NCBI RefSeq assembly: GCF_964186585.1
Contig: NZ_OZ075067.1
Span: 62,001 to 126,000, forward strand
Direction of reading: 5' to 3'
Length of the DNA stretch: 64,000 nucleotides
Source of the DNA: Microbacterium sp. MM2322
Lineage (GTDB): Bacteria > Actinomycetota > Actinomycetes > Actinomycetales > Microbacteriaceae
Under the pieces are notes generated by a model. That model was given only the letters and a program-made list of their open reading frames with translations, had not been told where the DNA came from and ran no database searches. Of the stretch, positions 7,918-16,218 are shown piece by piece; position 1 is the stretch's first letter, and each line of letters starts with the position of its first letter. A program made the position numbers and the translations under genes.

Positions 7918-9234
7918 ATGACGCTCGACAAGCCCTACAAGAACGTTCCGGGAACGACGATCTTCGACGCGGATCAGGCTCGCAAGGGGTATCACCTGAA
8001 CCAGTTCTCGATGTCGCTGATGAAGCCCGAGAATCGCGAGCGCTACCTCGCCGACCGCGAGGCGTACCTCGACGAGTGGCCGCTCACCCCGGCGCAGCGC
8101 CAGGGGGTGCTCGACCTCGACCTGAACGCGTGCATCCGCGAGGGCGGGAACATCTACTTCCTCAGCAAGATCGGCGCGACCCACGGACTGAGCTTCCAGC
8201 AGATGGCCGGCTCGATGACCGGGATGTCCGAGGCCGCCTACCGCGACATGATGATCGGCGGCGGGCGCCGCCCCGACGGCAACCGGCTGAAGGACCTGGA
8301 CGGGTGGGCCCCGCCGTCGACGGAGAAGTCCGAGGTCATGCGCCCCGACGCTCCCGCCAAGTTCACCTCGGCCCTGTTCACCTCGCACGTGCCGGCGATC
8401 GGCGCGGCGATGGACCTCGGCAAGACCGAGGAGCCGTACTGGAAGAAGGTCTTCGACGGCTACGAATGGACCCGCGCCTGGGCGAAGGAGAACACGCCGG
8501 ACGTCGTCATCCTCGTCTACAACGACCACGCCACCGCGTTCGACTCCAACATCATCCCGACATTCGTGCTCGGCACCGGCGCGCACTACCCGGTCGCCGA
8601 CGAGGGCTACGGACCCCGTCCGGTCCCCGATGTGAAGGGCTACCCGGAGCTCGCCGCGCACATCGCCCAGTCGGTCATCCAGGACGACTTCGACCTGACC
8701 CTCGTCAACGAGATGGTCGTCGACCACGGCCTGACGGTGCCGCTCTCGCTCGTTTTCGGCGACGTGGCGGAGTGGCCGTGCCGCGTCATCCCGCTCCCGG
8801 TCAACGTGGTGCAGTACCCCGTGCCGTCGGGGCGGCGCTGCTACGAGCTCGGCCGGGCGATCCGCCGCGCGCTCGACAAGTGGGACGGCCCCGCGCTCAA
8901 CGTGCAGATCTGGGGCACCGGCGGCATGAGCCACCAGCTGCAGGGTCCGCGCGCCGGCCTCATCAACGAGGAGTGGGACAACGCGTTCCTCGACCACCTC
9001 ATCGCCGACCCGCTGGGTCTCACCGAGTGGTCGCACATGGAGTACGTCGACGAGGCAGGCTCGGAGGGCATCGAGCTCGTCGACTGGCTCATCGCGCGCG
9101 GCGCGATGGACGATCAGTTCGGCGGGCAGAGCCCCGAGATGAACCACCGTTTCTACCATGTGCCCGCATCGAACACGGCTGTCGGACACTTGGTATTGAC
9201 CAACCCCACCGCATCCCAGGAGGACCCCTCATGA
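7918..9234 (+). CDS. ligAB: Protocatechuate 4,5-dioxygenase, alpha and beta subunits fused (LigAB)
   Basis: Extradiol ring cleavage of protocatechuate to 4-carboxy-2-hydroxymuconate-6-semialdehyde. The 438-residue chain is a fusion. Residues about 5-115 match the small alpha subunit LigA (LTPAQRQGVLDLDLNACIRE, GGNIYFLSKI). A linker follows, and residues about 148-430 match the beta subunit LigB. Iron-site candidates are His157 (FTSHVPAIG), His204 (YNDHATAF) and a Glu in GSEGIE (383-386); His339 (GMSHQLQG) is the catalytic base. In Sphingobium the two subunits are separate genes. The stop overlaps the ligC start (ATGA). Confidence 0.93.
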   Translation: MTLDKPYKNVPGTTIFDADQARKGYHLNQFSMSLMKPENRERYLADREAYLDEWPLTPAQRQGVLDLDLNACIREGGNIYFLSKIGATHGLSFQQMAGSMTGMSEAAYRDMMIGGGRRPDGNRLKDLDGWAPPSTEKSEVMRPDAPAKFTSALFTSHVPAIGAAMDLGKTEEPYWKKVFDGYEWTRAWAKENTPDVVILVYNDHATAFDSNIIPTFVLGTGAHYPVADEGYGPRPVPDVKGYPELAAHIAQSVIQDDFDLTLVNEMVVDHGLTVPLSLVFGDVAEWPCRVIPLPVNVVQYPVPSGRRCYELGRAIRRALDKWDGPALNVQIWGTGGMSHQLQGPRAGLINEEWDNAFLDHLIADPLGLTEWSHMEYVDEAGSEGIELVDWLIARGAMDDQFGGQSPEMNHRFYHVPASNTAVGHLVLTNPTASQEDPS

Positions 9235-10187
9235 CAGCCGGAAAAGTCCGCATCGCCGTCGTCGGCGCCGCCGGCGCGTTCGGGATGAAGCACCTCGACG
9301 GGCTCCGCAACATCGCCGAGGCCGAGGTGACGGTCGTCAGCGGCACGAGGCCGGAGTCCGTGCAGGCCGTCGCCGAGCAGTACGGCATCCCGAACGCGGT
9401 CGTCGGACTGGATGCCATCCTGGCACGCGACGACGTCGACGCCGTGATCCTCGCCACTCCCACTCAGCAGCACGCCGCGCAGACGCAGGCCGTGCTCGCC
9501 GCTGGAAAGCACGTGCAGGTCGAGATCCCGCTCGCCGACTCGCTCGCGGACGCCGAGGCGACGCTCGCCGCGGCCGAAGCATCCGGCCGCATCGCCATGG
9601 TCGGTCACACCCGCCGGTTCAACCCGTCGCACCAGCTCATCCACAACCGCATCGCGGCGGGCGAGTTCGCCGTGCAGCAGATGGACGTGCAGACGTACTT
9701 CTTCCGCCGCACGAACACGAACGCCAAGGGCGAAGCCCGGTCGTGGACCGATCACCTGCTCTGGCATCACGCCGCGCACACGGTCGACCTGTTCGCCTAC
9801 CAGGCGGGGCGCATCGTGCAGGCGAACGCGATCCAGGGCCCGATCCACCCCGAGCTCGGCATCGCGATGGACATGTCCATCCAGCTGAAGGCCGAGTCCG
9901 GCGCGATCTGCACGCTGTCGCTGTCGTTCAACAACAACGGACCGTTCGGGTCGTTCTTCCGCTACATCGGCGACACCGAGACCTACATCGCGCGTTACGA
10001 CGATCTCGTGACCGGCCGCGAGGAGCCCATCGATGTCTCGGACGTCGCGGTGAGCACGAACGGCATCGAGCTGCAGGACCGCGAGTTCGTCGCCGCGATC
10101 CTCGAGGGCCGCGAGCCGAACTCCTCCATCCGCCAGGTCATCGACTGCTACCGTGTGCTCGGTTCGCTCGAGGAGCAGCTCTCATGA
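9231..10187 (+). CDS. ligC: 4-Carboxy-2-hydroxymuconate-6-semialdehyde dehydrogenase (LigC)
   Basis: Oxidises the ring-cleavage product (as its hemiacetal) with NAD(P)+ to 2-pyrone-4,6-dicarboxylate, the LigI substrate. 318 residues, close to the 315 of Sphingobium LigC. It has a GFO/IDH/MocA layout: nucleotide-binding GAAGAFG at 12-18, VEIPLADS at about 97-104 in place of the usual EKP, and a C-terminal sheet domain with HHAAHTVDLFAYQ. The frame is open far upstream in another frame of ligAB; the ATG at 9231 is chosen because AGGAGG lies 6 nt before it and it overlaps the ligAB stop. Confidence 0.92.
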   Translation: MTAGKVRIAVVGAAGAFGMKHLDGLRNIAEAEVTVVSGTRPESVQAVAEQYGIPNAVVGLDAILARDDVDAVILATPTQQHAAQTQAVLAAGKHVQVEIPLADSLADAEATLAAAEASGRIAMVGHTRRFNPSHQLIHNRIAAGEFAVQQMDVQTYFFRRTNTNAKGEARSWTDHLLWHHAAHTVDLFAYQAGRIVQANAIQGPIHPELGIAMDMSIQLKAESGAICTLSLSFNNNGPFGSFFRYIGDTETYIARYDDLVTGREEPIDVSDVAVSTNGIELQDREFVAAILEGREPNSSIRQVIDCYRVLGSLEEQLS

Positions 10188-11161
10188 CGCTGCCCCGCAT
10201 GGGCCTCGGCTGCATGCCGCTGAGCCACGCCTACGGCATCCCTCCCGCCGCCGACGAGGGCGTCGCGATGCTGCAGGAGGTCATCGACCGGGGCGTCACC
10301 TTCCTCGACACCGCCACCCTGTACGGCGCGGGCAGCAACGAGCAGGTCGTCGGTCGCGCACTCGCCGGCGGCCGTCGCGATCGGGTCGTGCTCGCGAGCA
10401 AGGGCGGGATGGCGATCGTCGACGGCGTGAAGGTCATCGACGGGCGCCCCGAGACCCTGCGCGCGCAGGTCGACGCGTCTCTCGGTCGTCTCGGCGTCGA
10501 TCACATCGACATCTACTACCTGCACCGGTGGGACAGGCGCGTCCCCATCGGCGAGAGCGCCGGTGCGCTCGCCGAGATGGTCGCGGCCGGCAAGATCGGC
10601 GGCGTCGGACTGTCGGAGGTCTCGGTGGCGCGGCTGCGCGAAGCGCACGCCGTCACGCCGATCGCCGCGGTGCAGAACGAGTACTCGCTGTGGAGCCGCA
10701 ACCCTGAGCTCGGCATCCTCGAGGCGACGCGCGACCTGGGCGTTCCGCTCGTCGCCTTCTCGCCCGTCGCGCGGGGATTCCTCTCCGACGGAGTAGCCTC
10801 GCCGGGCGACCTTCCCGAGAAGGACATCCGACGGGGGATGCCGCGCTTCCAACCGCCGCACTGGTCGGCGAACGCGCAGCTCCTGCCCGCCTGGCGCCGG
10901 CTCGCCGCGGAGGCCGGCTGCACCCCGGCCCAGCTCGCGCTCGCGTGGCTGCTCTCGCGCGGCCCGCACGTCGTGCCGATCCCGGGCACCACGAGCGCCG
11001 CGCACGCGCTCGAGAACGAGGCCGCGACCACCCTCACCGTCGCGCCCGAGCTGCTCGAGCGCGCCGGCACGCTGATCGACACCGCGACGGTGTCGGGACC
11101 GCGCTACAACGAGACGAACGCCGCCGAGGTGGATGCCGAGTCGTTCGGCGACGCGGCATGA
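10184..11161 (+). CDS. Aldo/keto reductase of the lig operon
   Basis: 325 residues, (beta/alpha)8 NADPH-dependent oxidoreductase. The catalytic tetrad is visible: Asp42 and Tyr47 (LDTATLYG), Lys73 (LASKGGM), His114 (YYLHRWD). The C-terminal VPIPGTTSAAHALEN is the usual cofactor phosphate-binding segment. The ATG overlaps the ligC stop (ATGA), so it belongs to the operon, yet the known 4,5-cleavage route has no aldo/keto reductase step. It may reduce an aromatic aldehyde or a semialdehyde intermediate. Substrate not predictable from sequence. Confidence 0.85.
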   Translation: MTLPRMGLGCMPLSHAYGIPPAADEGVAMLQEVIDRGVTFLDTATLYGAGSNEQVVGRALAGGRRDRVVLASKGGMAIVDGVKVIDGRPETLRAQVDASLGRLGVDHIDIYYLHRWDRRVPIGESAGALAEMVAAGKIGGVGLSEVSVARLREAHAVTPIAAVQNEYSLWSRNPELGILEATRDLGVPLVAFSPVARGFLSDGVASPGDLPEKDIRRGMPRFQPPHWSANAQLLPAWRRLAAEAGCTPAQLALAWLLSRGPHVVPIPGTTSAAHALENEAATTLTVAPELLERAGTLIDTATVSGPRYNETNAAEVDAESFGDAA

Positions 11162-11856
11162 AAGCCATCTCCTCGATGGCGACGAAGGCGGTGCTGGGTG
11201 CGCTCGCCGAGGAGGCGGCCCGATCCGGTCATCCGCGGCTCGACATCGAATCCGTCGGGGGAGTGGATGCCGCGGAGCGAGTGCGCGCGGGAGAGAGGCT
11301 CGACCTCGTGTTCCTCGCGGACAGCGCATTGCGCCGCCTGGCCGTGGAGGGGCACGTGGTGCCCGAGACGGTGACCCCCCTCGTCCTGTCGCAGGTCGCG
11401 GTCGCCGTCCCGGGGGAGAGTGACGCGGCCGAGGTTCCCGCCGGCCCCGCGTTCCCCGACGCCGAGGGCCTGCGGTCGGCGGTGCAGGCCGCGAGGCGCA
11501 TCGGCTATTCGACCGGTCCCAGCGGGACCGCGTTCCTCGACCTGCTGACGGCCTGGGGCATGATCGATGACGTCCACGACCGCCTCGTGCAGGCGCGGCC
11601 CGGGGTGCCGGTGGCCGGCCTGCTGCGAGACCGCGAGGTCGATCTGGGACTCCAGCAGCTCAGCGAGCTGGCGGGGGCACCCGGCGTCCGGATCCTCGGC
11701 ACACTGCCCGCGGACTGCGCGATCGACACCGTGTTCTCGGGCGCGGTCAGCCGGTCGTCACAGAGCCCGGACGACGCCCTGGCCGTCCTGCAGTCATTCG
11801 CATCGGCCGCGTCGCGCCCGACGATCGAACGGCTCCACTTCGCTCAGGCCGGCTGA
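11158..11856 (+). CDS. Cytosolic ModA-like periplasmic-binding-fold protein, last gene of the lig operon
   Basis: 232 residues with no signal peptide and no lipobox, starting MKAISSMATKAVLGALAEEA. The pattern resembles ModA/PBP type 2 proteins (VRAGERLDLVFLADSALRRL, then GYSTGPSGTAFLDLL, then VDLGLQQLSELAG). There is no molybdate permease or ATPase nearby. The ATG overlaps the previous stop (ATGA), so it is translationally coupled to the aromatic pathway. A soluble ligand-binding fold without a transporter suggests an intracellular enzyme or effector-binding role. It overlaps the convergent amylosucrase gene by 13 bp. Confidence 0.75.
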   Translation: MKAISSMATKAVLGALAEEAARSGHPRLDIESVGGVDAAERVRAGERLDLVFLADSALRRLAVEGHVVPETVTPLVLSQVAVAVPGESDAAEVPAGPAFPDAEGLRSAVQAARRIGYSTGPSGTAFLDLLTAWGMIDDVHDRLVQARPGVPVAGLLRDREVDLGLQQLSELAGAPGVRILGTLPADCAIDTVFSGAVSRSSQSPDDALAVLQSFASAASRPTIERLHFAQAG

Positions 11857-13739
11857 ACGCGCAGCCAGCGGAACCCGTGGGCCGGAAGCTCGAGCCCGTC
11901 GGACAGGTCGGCCGCCGTGCCGTCCACGACGTCGATCGCCGTACCGTGGAACCCCGACAGGGTGACCGCGTCGATCGTCACGGCGTCGTCGCCGACGTTC
12001 GCCAGCACGAGCACCGAGCCCGCCGCGCCGAGACGCTGGAACCCGACGACCGACGGATGCGGCGTGTGGAACGGCGTGAGCGGGATGTCGGCGAACTCGG
12101 GGGTGCGCCGCCGCGCCTCGATCAGCGCCGTCAGTCGGGCGTGGATGCGCCCCGCGACCGTCGACGGGTCGTGCCGCGCGCCGAACGCCTCGGCATCCGC
12201 TGCGGGCCGGTGCACCCACCGGCTGTCATCGGCGTGGGCGGGGTCGTCGCGGTACGTGTAGTCGTTGAGCTGTCCGAGCTCGTCACCGAGGTAGAGCAGC
12301 GGGATGCCGCCGGTCGACAGCGCGAGCGCATGCGCCAGGATGACGCGGTCCTCACCGCCCGGGTCACCCGCTTCGACGCCGGCGAGGGACGCCGTGGTCC
12401 CCGCGATGCGCGCGTCGCCGGTCTTCGGGTTCTCCTGGAAGGGGACGCCGCGCGAGAACGTGCCGTCGAAGCGCCCGACGTAGAAGTCGTTGAGGAACCG
12501 GCGATGGGAGTATCCGTCGATGCCGAGGGTCGCGGCATCCTCATCGGCGAAGGTCCAGCCGATGTCGTCGTGGCTGCGGACGTAGTTCACCCACGCGGTG
12601 CCGGCGGGCAGGGCGTGGCGCTCGTCGAGCGCCTTCTGCAGCAGGCGGCCGTCGCGCGTCGCGAGAGCCTCCCAGCCGAGCGCCATCTGCAGCGGGTTGT
12701 AGGAGAGCTGGCACTCCTCGGGGGAGATGTAGGTGATGACCTCGTCGGGGTGGACGATCGCCTCGGACTTGAACAGCACCGACGGCGCGCCGAGCGTGAG
12801 CACCTGGTTGAACGCGCGCAGCAGGAGGTGCGCCTCGGGGAGGGACTCGCAGGCGGTGCCGAGGCGCTTCCAGATGAAGGCGACGGCGTCCATGCGGAGC
12901 ACCTCGACGCCCTGGTTGGCGAGGAAGAGCATCTCGCCCGCCATGGCGGCGAACACCGCGGGGTTCGCATAGTTCAGGTCCCACTGGAAGTGGTAGAACG
13001 TCGCCCAGATCCACCGGCCGTCGGGCAGCTGCACGAACGAGCCCGGGTGGTCGTCGGGGAAGATCTCGCGGACGGTCTCCTCGTAGCGATCGGGCATCGT
13101 GCGGTCGGGGAAGATCAGGTAGAAGTCCTCGTAGCCCGGCTCGCCGGCGATCGCCTTCTGCGCCCACTCGTGCTCGTTGCTCGTGTGATTGAAGATGAAG
13201 TCCACGACGAGCGAGATGCCCGCCTCGCGCAGGTCCGCCGACAGAGCGGCGAGGTCTTCCATCGTGCCGAGGCGGTCGTCGACCGCGCGGTAGCTCGACA
13301 CCGCGTACCCGCCGTCGTTGTTGCCCTCAGGCGCGGCGAACAGCGGCATCAGGTGCAGGTAGGTGAGGCCGAGCTCCTGGAAGTAGGGGATGCGATCCCG
13401 GATGCCGCGGAGCGACCCCGCGTACCGGTCGACGTAACAGACACCCCCGAGCATCTTCTCCGACAGGTACCAGCCGGGGTCGGCGCTGCGCTCCTCGTCG
13501 AGACGCTTCAGGTCGGCGGGTCGCTCCCGCCAGCTCGCCGCCGCGGCGGTGACGACCGCCGCGAACGCCTCCTGTCCGTCCTCGCGCTCGCCGTAGAGCT
13601 GGGTGAAAAGGTCGTGCAGCACGGGCAGCACCTCGGCCAAGCGGCGGTGGAAACCGGCATCCGTCCCGGCGAGCTCCGCCACGGCGGCGGCGGTGGCGAC
13701 GTCCAGATCGACGGTCGAGTGCGTGGTCAGACGTGCCAT
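11844..13739 (-). CDS. Amylosucrase (GH13 subfamily 4)
   Basis: Transfers glucose from sucrose to build an alpha-1,4-glucan, releasing fructose. 631 residues, typical length. A helical N-domain (to about 90) precedes the (beta/alpha)8 barrel. Region I is DFIFNHTSNEH (180-190). The nucleophile Asp284 is in EVLRMDAVAFIWK, the acid/base Glu326 in LFKSEAIVHPDEV, and the stabilising Asp391 follows His390 in YVRSHDDIGW; spacing matches the Neisseria enzyme (286, 328, 393). No signal peptide. GGGAG lies 5 nt before the ATG. It stands alone, with the ABC operon terminator upstream and the lig operon convergent. A sucrose hydrolase is the main alternative. Confidence 0.88.
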   Translation of the reverse strand: MARLTTHSTVDLDVATAAAVAELAGTDAGFHRRLAEVLPVLHDLFTQLYGEREDGQEAFAAVVTAAAASWRERPADLKRLDEERSADPGWYLSEKMLGGVCYVDRYAGSLRGIRDRIPYFQELGLTYLHLMPLFAAPEGNNDGGYAVSSYRAVDDRLGTMEDLAALSADLREAGISLVVDFIFNHTSNEHEWAQKAIAGEPGYEDFYLIFPDRTMPDRYEETVREIFPDDHPGSFVQLPDGRWIWATFYHFQWDLNYANPAVFAAMAGEMLFLANQGVEVLRMDAVAFIWKRLGTACESLPEAHLLLRAFNQVLTLGAPSVLFKSEAIVHPDEVITYISPEECQLSYNPLQMALGWEALATRDGRLLQKALDERHALPAGTAWVNYVRSHDDIGWTFADEDAATLGIDGYSHRRFLNDFYVGRFDGTFSRGVPFQENPKTGDARIAGTTASLAGVEAGDPGGEDRVILAHALALSTGGIPLLYLGDELGQLNDYTYRDDPAHADDSRWVHRPAADAEAFGARHDPSTVAGRIHARLTALIEARRRTPEFADIPLTPFHTPHPSVVGFQRLGAAGSVLVLANVGDDAVTIDAVTLSGFHGTAIDVVDGTAADLSDGLELPAHGFRWLRVQPA

Positions 13740-13783
13740 GGTGCTCCCCAGCGTCGGGTCGGGTGGAGCAGATCGTATCGCGA

Positions 13784-13817
13784 CAGTGCCGCTCCGCGGA
13801 GACGCGGAGCGGCACTG
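13784..13817. terminator. 15-bp perfect hairpin after the YtrA-type ABC operon
   Basis: The arms at 13784-13798 and 13803-13817 pair perfectly (15 bp, GC-rich) around a GAGA loop. It lies 31 nt past the stop of the ABC permease gene and before the amylosucrase gene, both on the minus strand. No T tract follows, which is common for actinobacterial terminators. Confidence 0.72.
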
Positions 13818-13847
13818 GGGCTCTGAGCGATCAGGCGCGCGGTGCGA

Positions 13848-14543
13848 TCAGGCGATCGCGCGGCGGAGGATCCCATACGAGACCGCGGCCAGCGCGGCGC
13901 TGGCGAGCACGAGCGCCGCCGTCAGTGCGATCGGGGTGAGCGCGCCGAACCAGGCGAACACCGAGCCCCAGGCCTGCATCTGACCGATGAGCCACATCGT
14001 GGCGATGAGCAGCAGGCCCAGCCCGATGAAGACGACCGTCAGCACCAGGTTGCCCCACCGCTTGTAGACGGTCGCGAAACAGAACCCGACGATGAAGAAG
14101 AGAAGGGCGAGGGCGAAGAAGAACAGCCCGGCGACGAGCGGGCCCTGCGACCAGATCCACGTGAGGCGGAACATGAAGGCGTTCATGCCCCACCCGCCGG
14201 TCGCCTCCTCGATGAGCCCGCCGATCACGAAGATCACGGCGAGGCCAGCCGAGGTCAGTCCCGCGGTGACGAGCGTGCCGAGGTAGAACTCCCGTCGGGT
14301 CACGCTCATCGCCTGCGAGAAGGGGAAGGTGAGCGTGAGCGCCTGGACGCCCACGGCGAGGAAGTACCAGAGGGGCGCCTGCGCGCCGCCCCCGAACATC
14401 GTCGCGCTTGCTCCGGCGCTCGAGATGAGGCCGAAGATCGCGAGACTGATCACGACGGTGCCGGCCAGCACGATCAACGGCACCCAGACGAACGTGGCGC
14501 GGTTGACGAGCTGCATGCGCACGACGTTGAGGGTGCGGTTCAT
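13848..14543 (-). CDS. ABC transporter membrane protein, YtrA-controlled operon
   Basis: 231 residues with six predicted membrane helices (the first at about 18-40, the last near 205-225). The ATG overlaps the stop of the ATPase gene (ATGA), so the two are coupled. The pattern suits an ABC-2 type exporter or lantibiotic-immunity-like membrane subunit. The substrate cannot be read from the sequence; operons of this build often respond to cell-wall-active antibiotics. A long open frame continues upstream on this strand but is antisense noise over the ATPase gene. Confidence 0.82.
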   Translation of the reverse strand: MNRTLNVVRMQLVNRATFVWVPLIVLAGTVVISLAIFGLISSAGASATMFGGGAQAPLWYFLAVGVQALTLTFPFSQAMSVTRREFYLGTLVTAGLTSAGLAVIFVIGGLIEEATGGWGMNAFMFRLTWIWSQGPLVAGLFFFALALLFFIVGFCFATVYKRWGNLVLTVVFIGLGLLLIATMWLIGQMQAWGSVFAWFGALTPIALTAALVLASAALAAVSYGILRRAIA

Positions 14544-15442
14544 CGGAGTGCTCCTTCGTCGGTGGTGGTGGTGGCGGCACGCTGCGTCTGCCGCACGATG
14601 AGCTGTTGCAGCGACACCGGGGTGGCGTCGAGGTGGGATGCCGCGAGTTCGGCGCGGTCGGCCGCGCTCAGCGCGCCGAGCACGGTGGCGCTCGTGACGC
14701 GCCCGAGGCTCTCGCGGTGGATCACCTCGCGCCCGGTGACGAACGCCTCGACGGCGGTGCTCTCGCCGGTGACGGTGGCGGCGCGGCCCCGGATCGACTC
14801 GGTGTCCTCGTCCATGATGATCCGGCCGCCGTCGATGACGATGACCTTCTCGAGCAGGTTCGAGACCTCGTCGATGAGGTGGCTGGAGAGGATGATCGTG
14901 CGCGGGTGCTCGGCGTAGTCCTCGAGAAGGCGGTCGTAGAAGATCTGGCGGGCGACGGCATCCAGACCCAGGTACGGCTCGTCGAAGAAGGTGACCTCGG
15001 CGCGTGCGGCGATGCCGATGATGACGCCGACGGCGGAGAGCTGCCCGCGCGAGAGCTTCTTGATGCGGGTCTTCACCGGCAAGCGGAACTCGGCGATCAA
15101 CCGGTCGGCGAGGGCTTGGTCCCACTGGGGGTAGAAGAGTCGCGCGATGCGGAACGCGTGCAGCGGCGTCGCGTCGTCGGGGTACTTCTGGCTCTCGCGG
15201 ACGAAGCACATGCGGCTGAGCACGGCGGCGTTCTCGTAGGGCGACTCCCCGAAGACGCGGATCTCGCCGGCGGTGGGGAAGTTCTGCGCCGTGAGGATCG
15301 ACATGACGGTCGTCTTGCCGGCGCCGTTGCGGCCGAGGAGGCCGTAGATGGCGTCGCGTTCGATCGTGAACGAGATGTCGTCGACAGCGGTGGTGTCGCG
15401 GTAACGCTTGGTGAGGTTCTTCACCTCGATGACGGCGGTCAT
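14540..15442 (-). CDS. ABC transporter ATP-binding protein, YtrB-like
   Basis: 300 residues. Walker A GRNGAGKTT at about 36-44, signature LSRGQLSA, Walker B VTFFDEP and the switch His in ILSSHLIDE are all present. The Arg in place of the second Gly of the signature and the C-terminal extension of about 80 residues are typical of BcrA/YtrB exporters. It lies between the GntR gene (ATGA overlap) and the membrane subunit, forming a three-gene operon. Confidence 0.9.
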   Translation of the reverse strand: MTAVIEVKNLTKRYRDTTAVDDISFTIERDAIYGLLGRNGAGKTTVMSILTAQNFPTAGEIRVFGESPYENAAVLSRMCFVRESQKYPDDATPLHAFRIARLFYPQWDQALADRLIAEFRLPVKTRIKKLSRGQLSAVGVIIGIAARAEVTFFDEPYLGLDAVARQIFYDRLLEDYAEHPRTIILSSHLIDEVSNLLEKVIVIDGGRIIMDEDTESIRGRAATVTGESTAVEAFVTGREVIHRESLGRVTSATVLGALSAADRAELAASHLDATPVSLQQLIVRQTQRAATTTTDEGALR

Positions 15443-15822
15443 CGTGTCGTTCCCTTCGTGGTCGTGGTGGTGGCGCGCTCCGTCAGCAGACGGGCGAGGT
15501 CATCGGGGCCGAGACCGAGCTTTCGGGCTTCGGCGATCAGGGGGTCGAGGTAGCGGTCGGCGAACGCCGAGCGCCGTTCGGTGAGCAGGAGCTCGCGGGC
15601 GCCGTCGGCGACGAACATGCCGATGCCGCGGCGCTTGACGAGCACGCCTTTGTCGGTGAGCATCGCGATTCCCTTCGCCGCGGTGGCCGGATTGATGCGG
15701 TGGAAAGCCGCCAGTTCGTTCGTCGAGGGCGCCTGTTCCTGTTCTGACAGGGTGCCGTCGATGATCGCGTCCTCGACGCTCTCTGCGATCTGCAGGAAGA
15801 GCGGGCGTCCTTCGTCGACCAT
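15439..15822 (-). CDS. GntR-family regulator, YtrA subfamily
   Basis: 127 residues. A GntR winged HTH (PLFLQIAESVEDAIIDGTLS, then STNELAAFHRINPATAAKGI, residues about 8-70) has only a short helical tail for dimerisation, which defines the YtrA subfamily of self-repressors controlling ABC exporters. GGAG lies 5 nt before the ATG. The gene heads the operon and a matching operator covers its promoter. The frame remains open upstream without a good ribosome site. Confidence 0.9.
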   Translation of the reverse strand: MVDEGRPLFLQIAESVEDAIIDGTLSEQEQAPSTNELAAFHRINPATAAKGIAMLTDKGVLVKRRGIGMFVADGARELLLTERRSAFADRYLDPLIAEARKLGLGPDDLARLLTERATTTTTKGTTR

Positions 15823-15846
15823 TCCGACTCCGCGTTCTCGTTAGTG

Positions 15847-15891
15847 GGTTAGTTACATGAGTAGGTAACCACCGAACCTCGTTCGTGTCAA
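15847..15891 (-). promoter_or_regulatory. YtrA-type operator over the ABC operon promoter
   Basis: 15847-15870 reads GGTTA-n2-TAC-n4-GTA-n2-TAACC, a perfect interrupted palindrome of the type bound by YtrA-subfamily GntR proteins. On the minus strand TTGACA (15891-15886), a 17-bp gap and TTACCT (15868-15863) form the promoter, so the -10 lies inside the operator. Repression by the first gene product is the straightforward reading. Confidence 0.75.
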
Positions 15892-16218
15892 CGATGATTT
15901 TTCGGAGGCCCGCGCCGCCCGCGCGCGAAATACCGAGGGATGCGCGATGCGTCAAGGGGCTAGGTCGATTTGATCGGGGTCAACCACCTCGTTACCGTCG
16001 AAGGTGGGCCTCGTGCCCTCGACGACCAGTCCGCGGCCGTTCGACCCGGCGCCTCACGGTGCGGCGACGAGCAGACGTATGGTCGGCGGTCTGGGCGATG
16101 AACCCGATGTTCGTCGCCGGAGCAGCGCACTCGAGTGACACTTCGCTCGTGCGGATGCCGGTGATCGCCACCCGGGCGCTACCGATGCGGACGCGTGCGC
16201 GCCCGCCGAGGGAAGCAC
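15871..16218. other. Intergenic region between the YtrA operator and proV
   Basis: About 350 bp with no convincing gene on either strand; the open frames crossing it have no ribosome site and run into proV in the wrong frame. Apart from the minus-strand -35 at 15886-15891 and the proV ribosome site (GAGGGA, 16208-16213), I see no strong palindrome or terminator. An osmotically controlled proV promoter is expected here but I cannot place it. Confidence 0.5.

Noticed and set aside
11158..11856. Molybdate transporter binding protein
   Set aside because: No signal peptide or lipobox, no modB or modC nearby, and coupling to the lig operon argues against transport.
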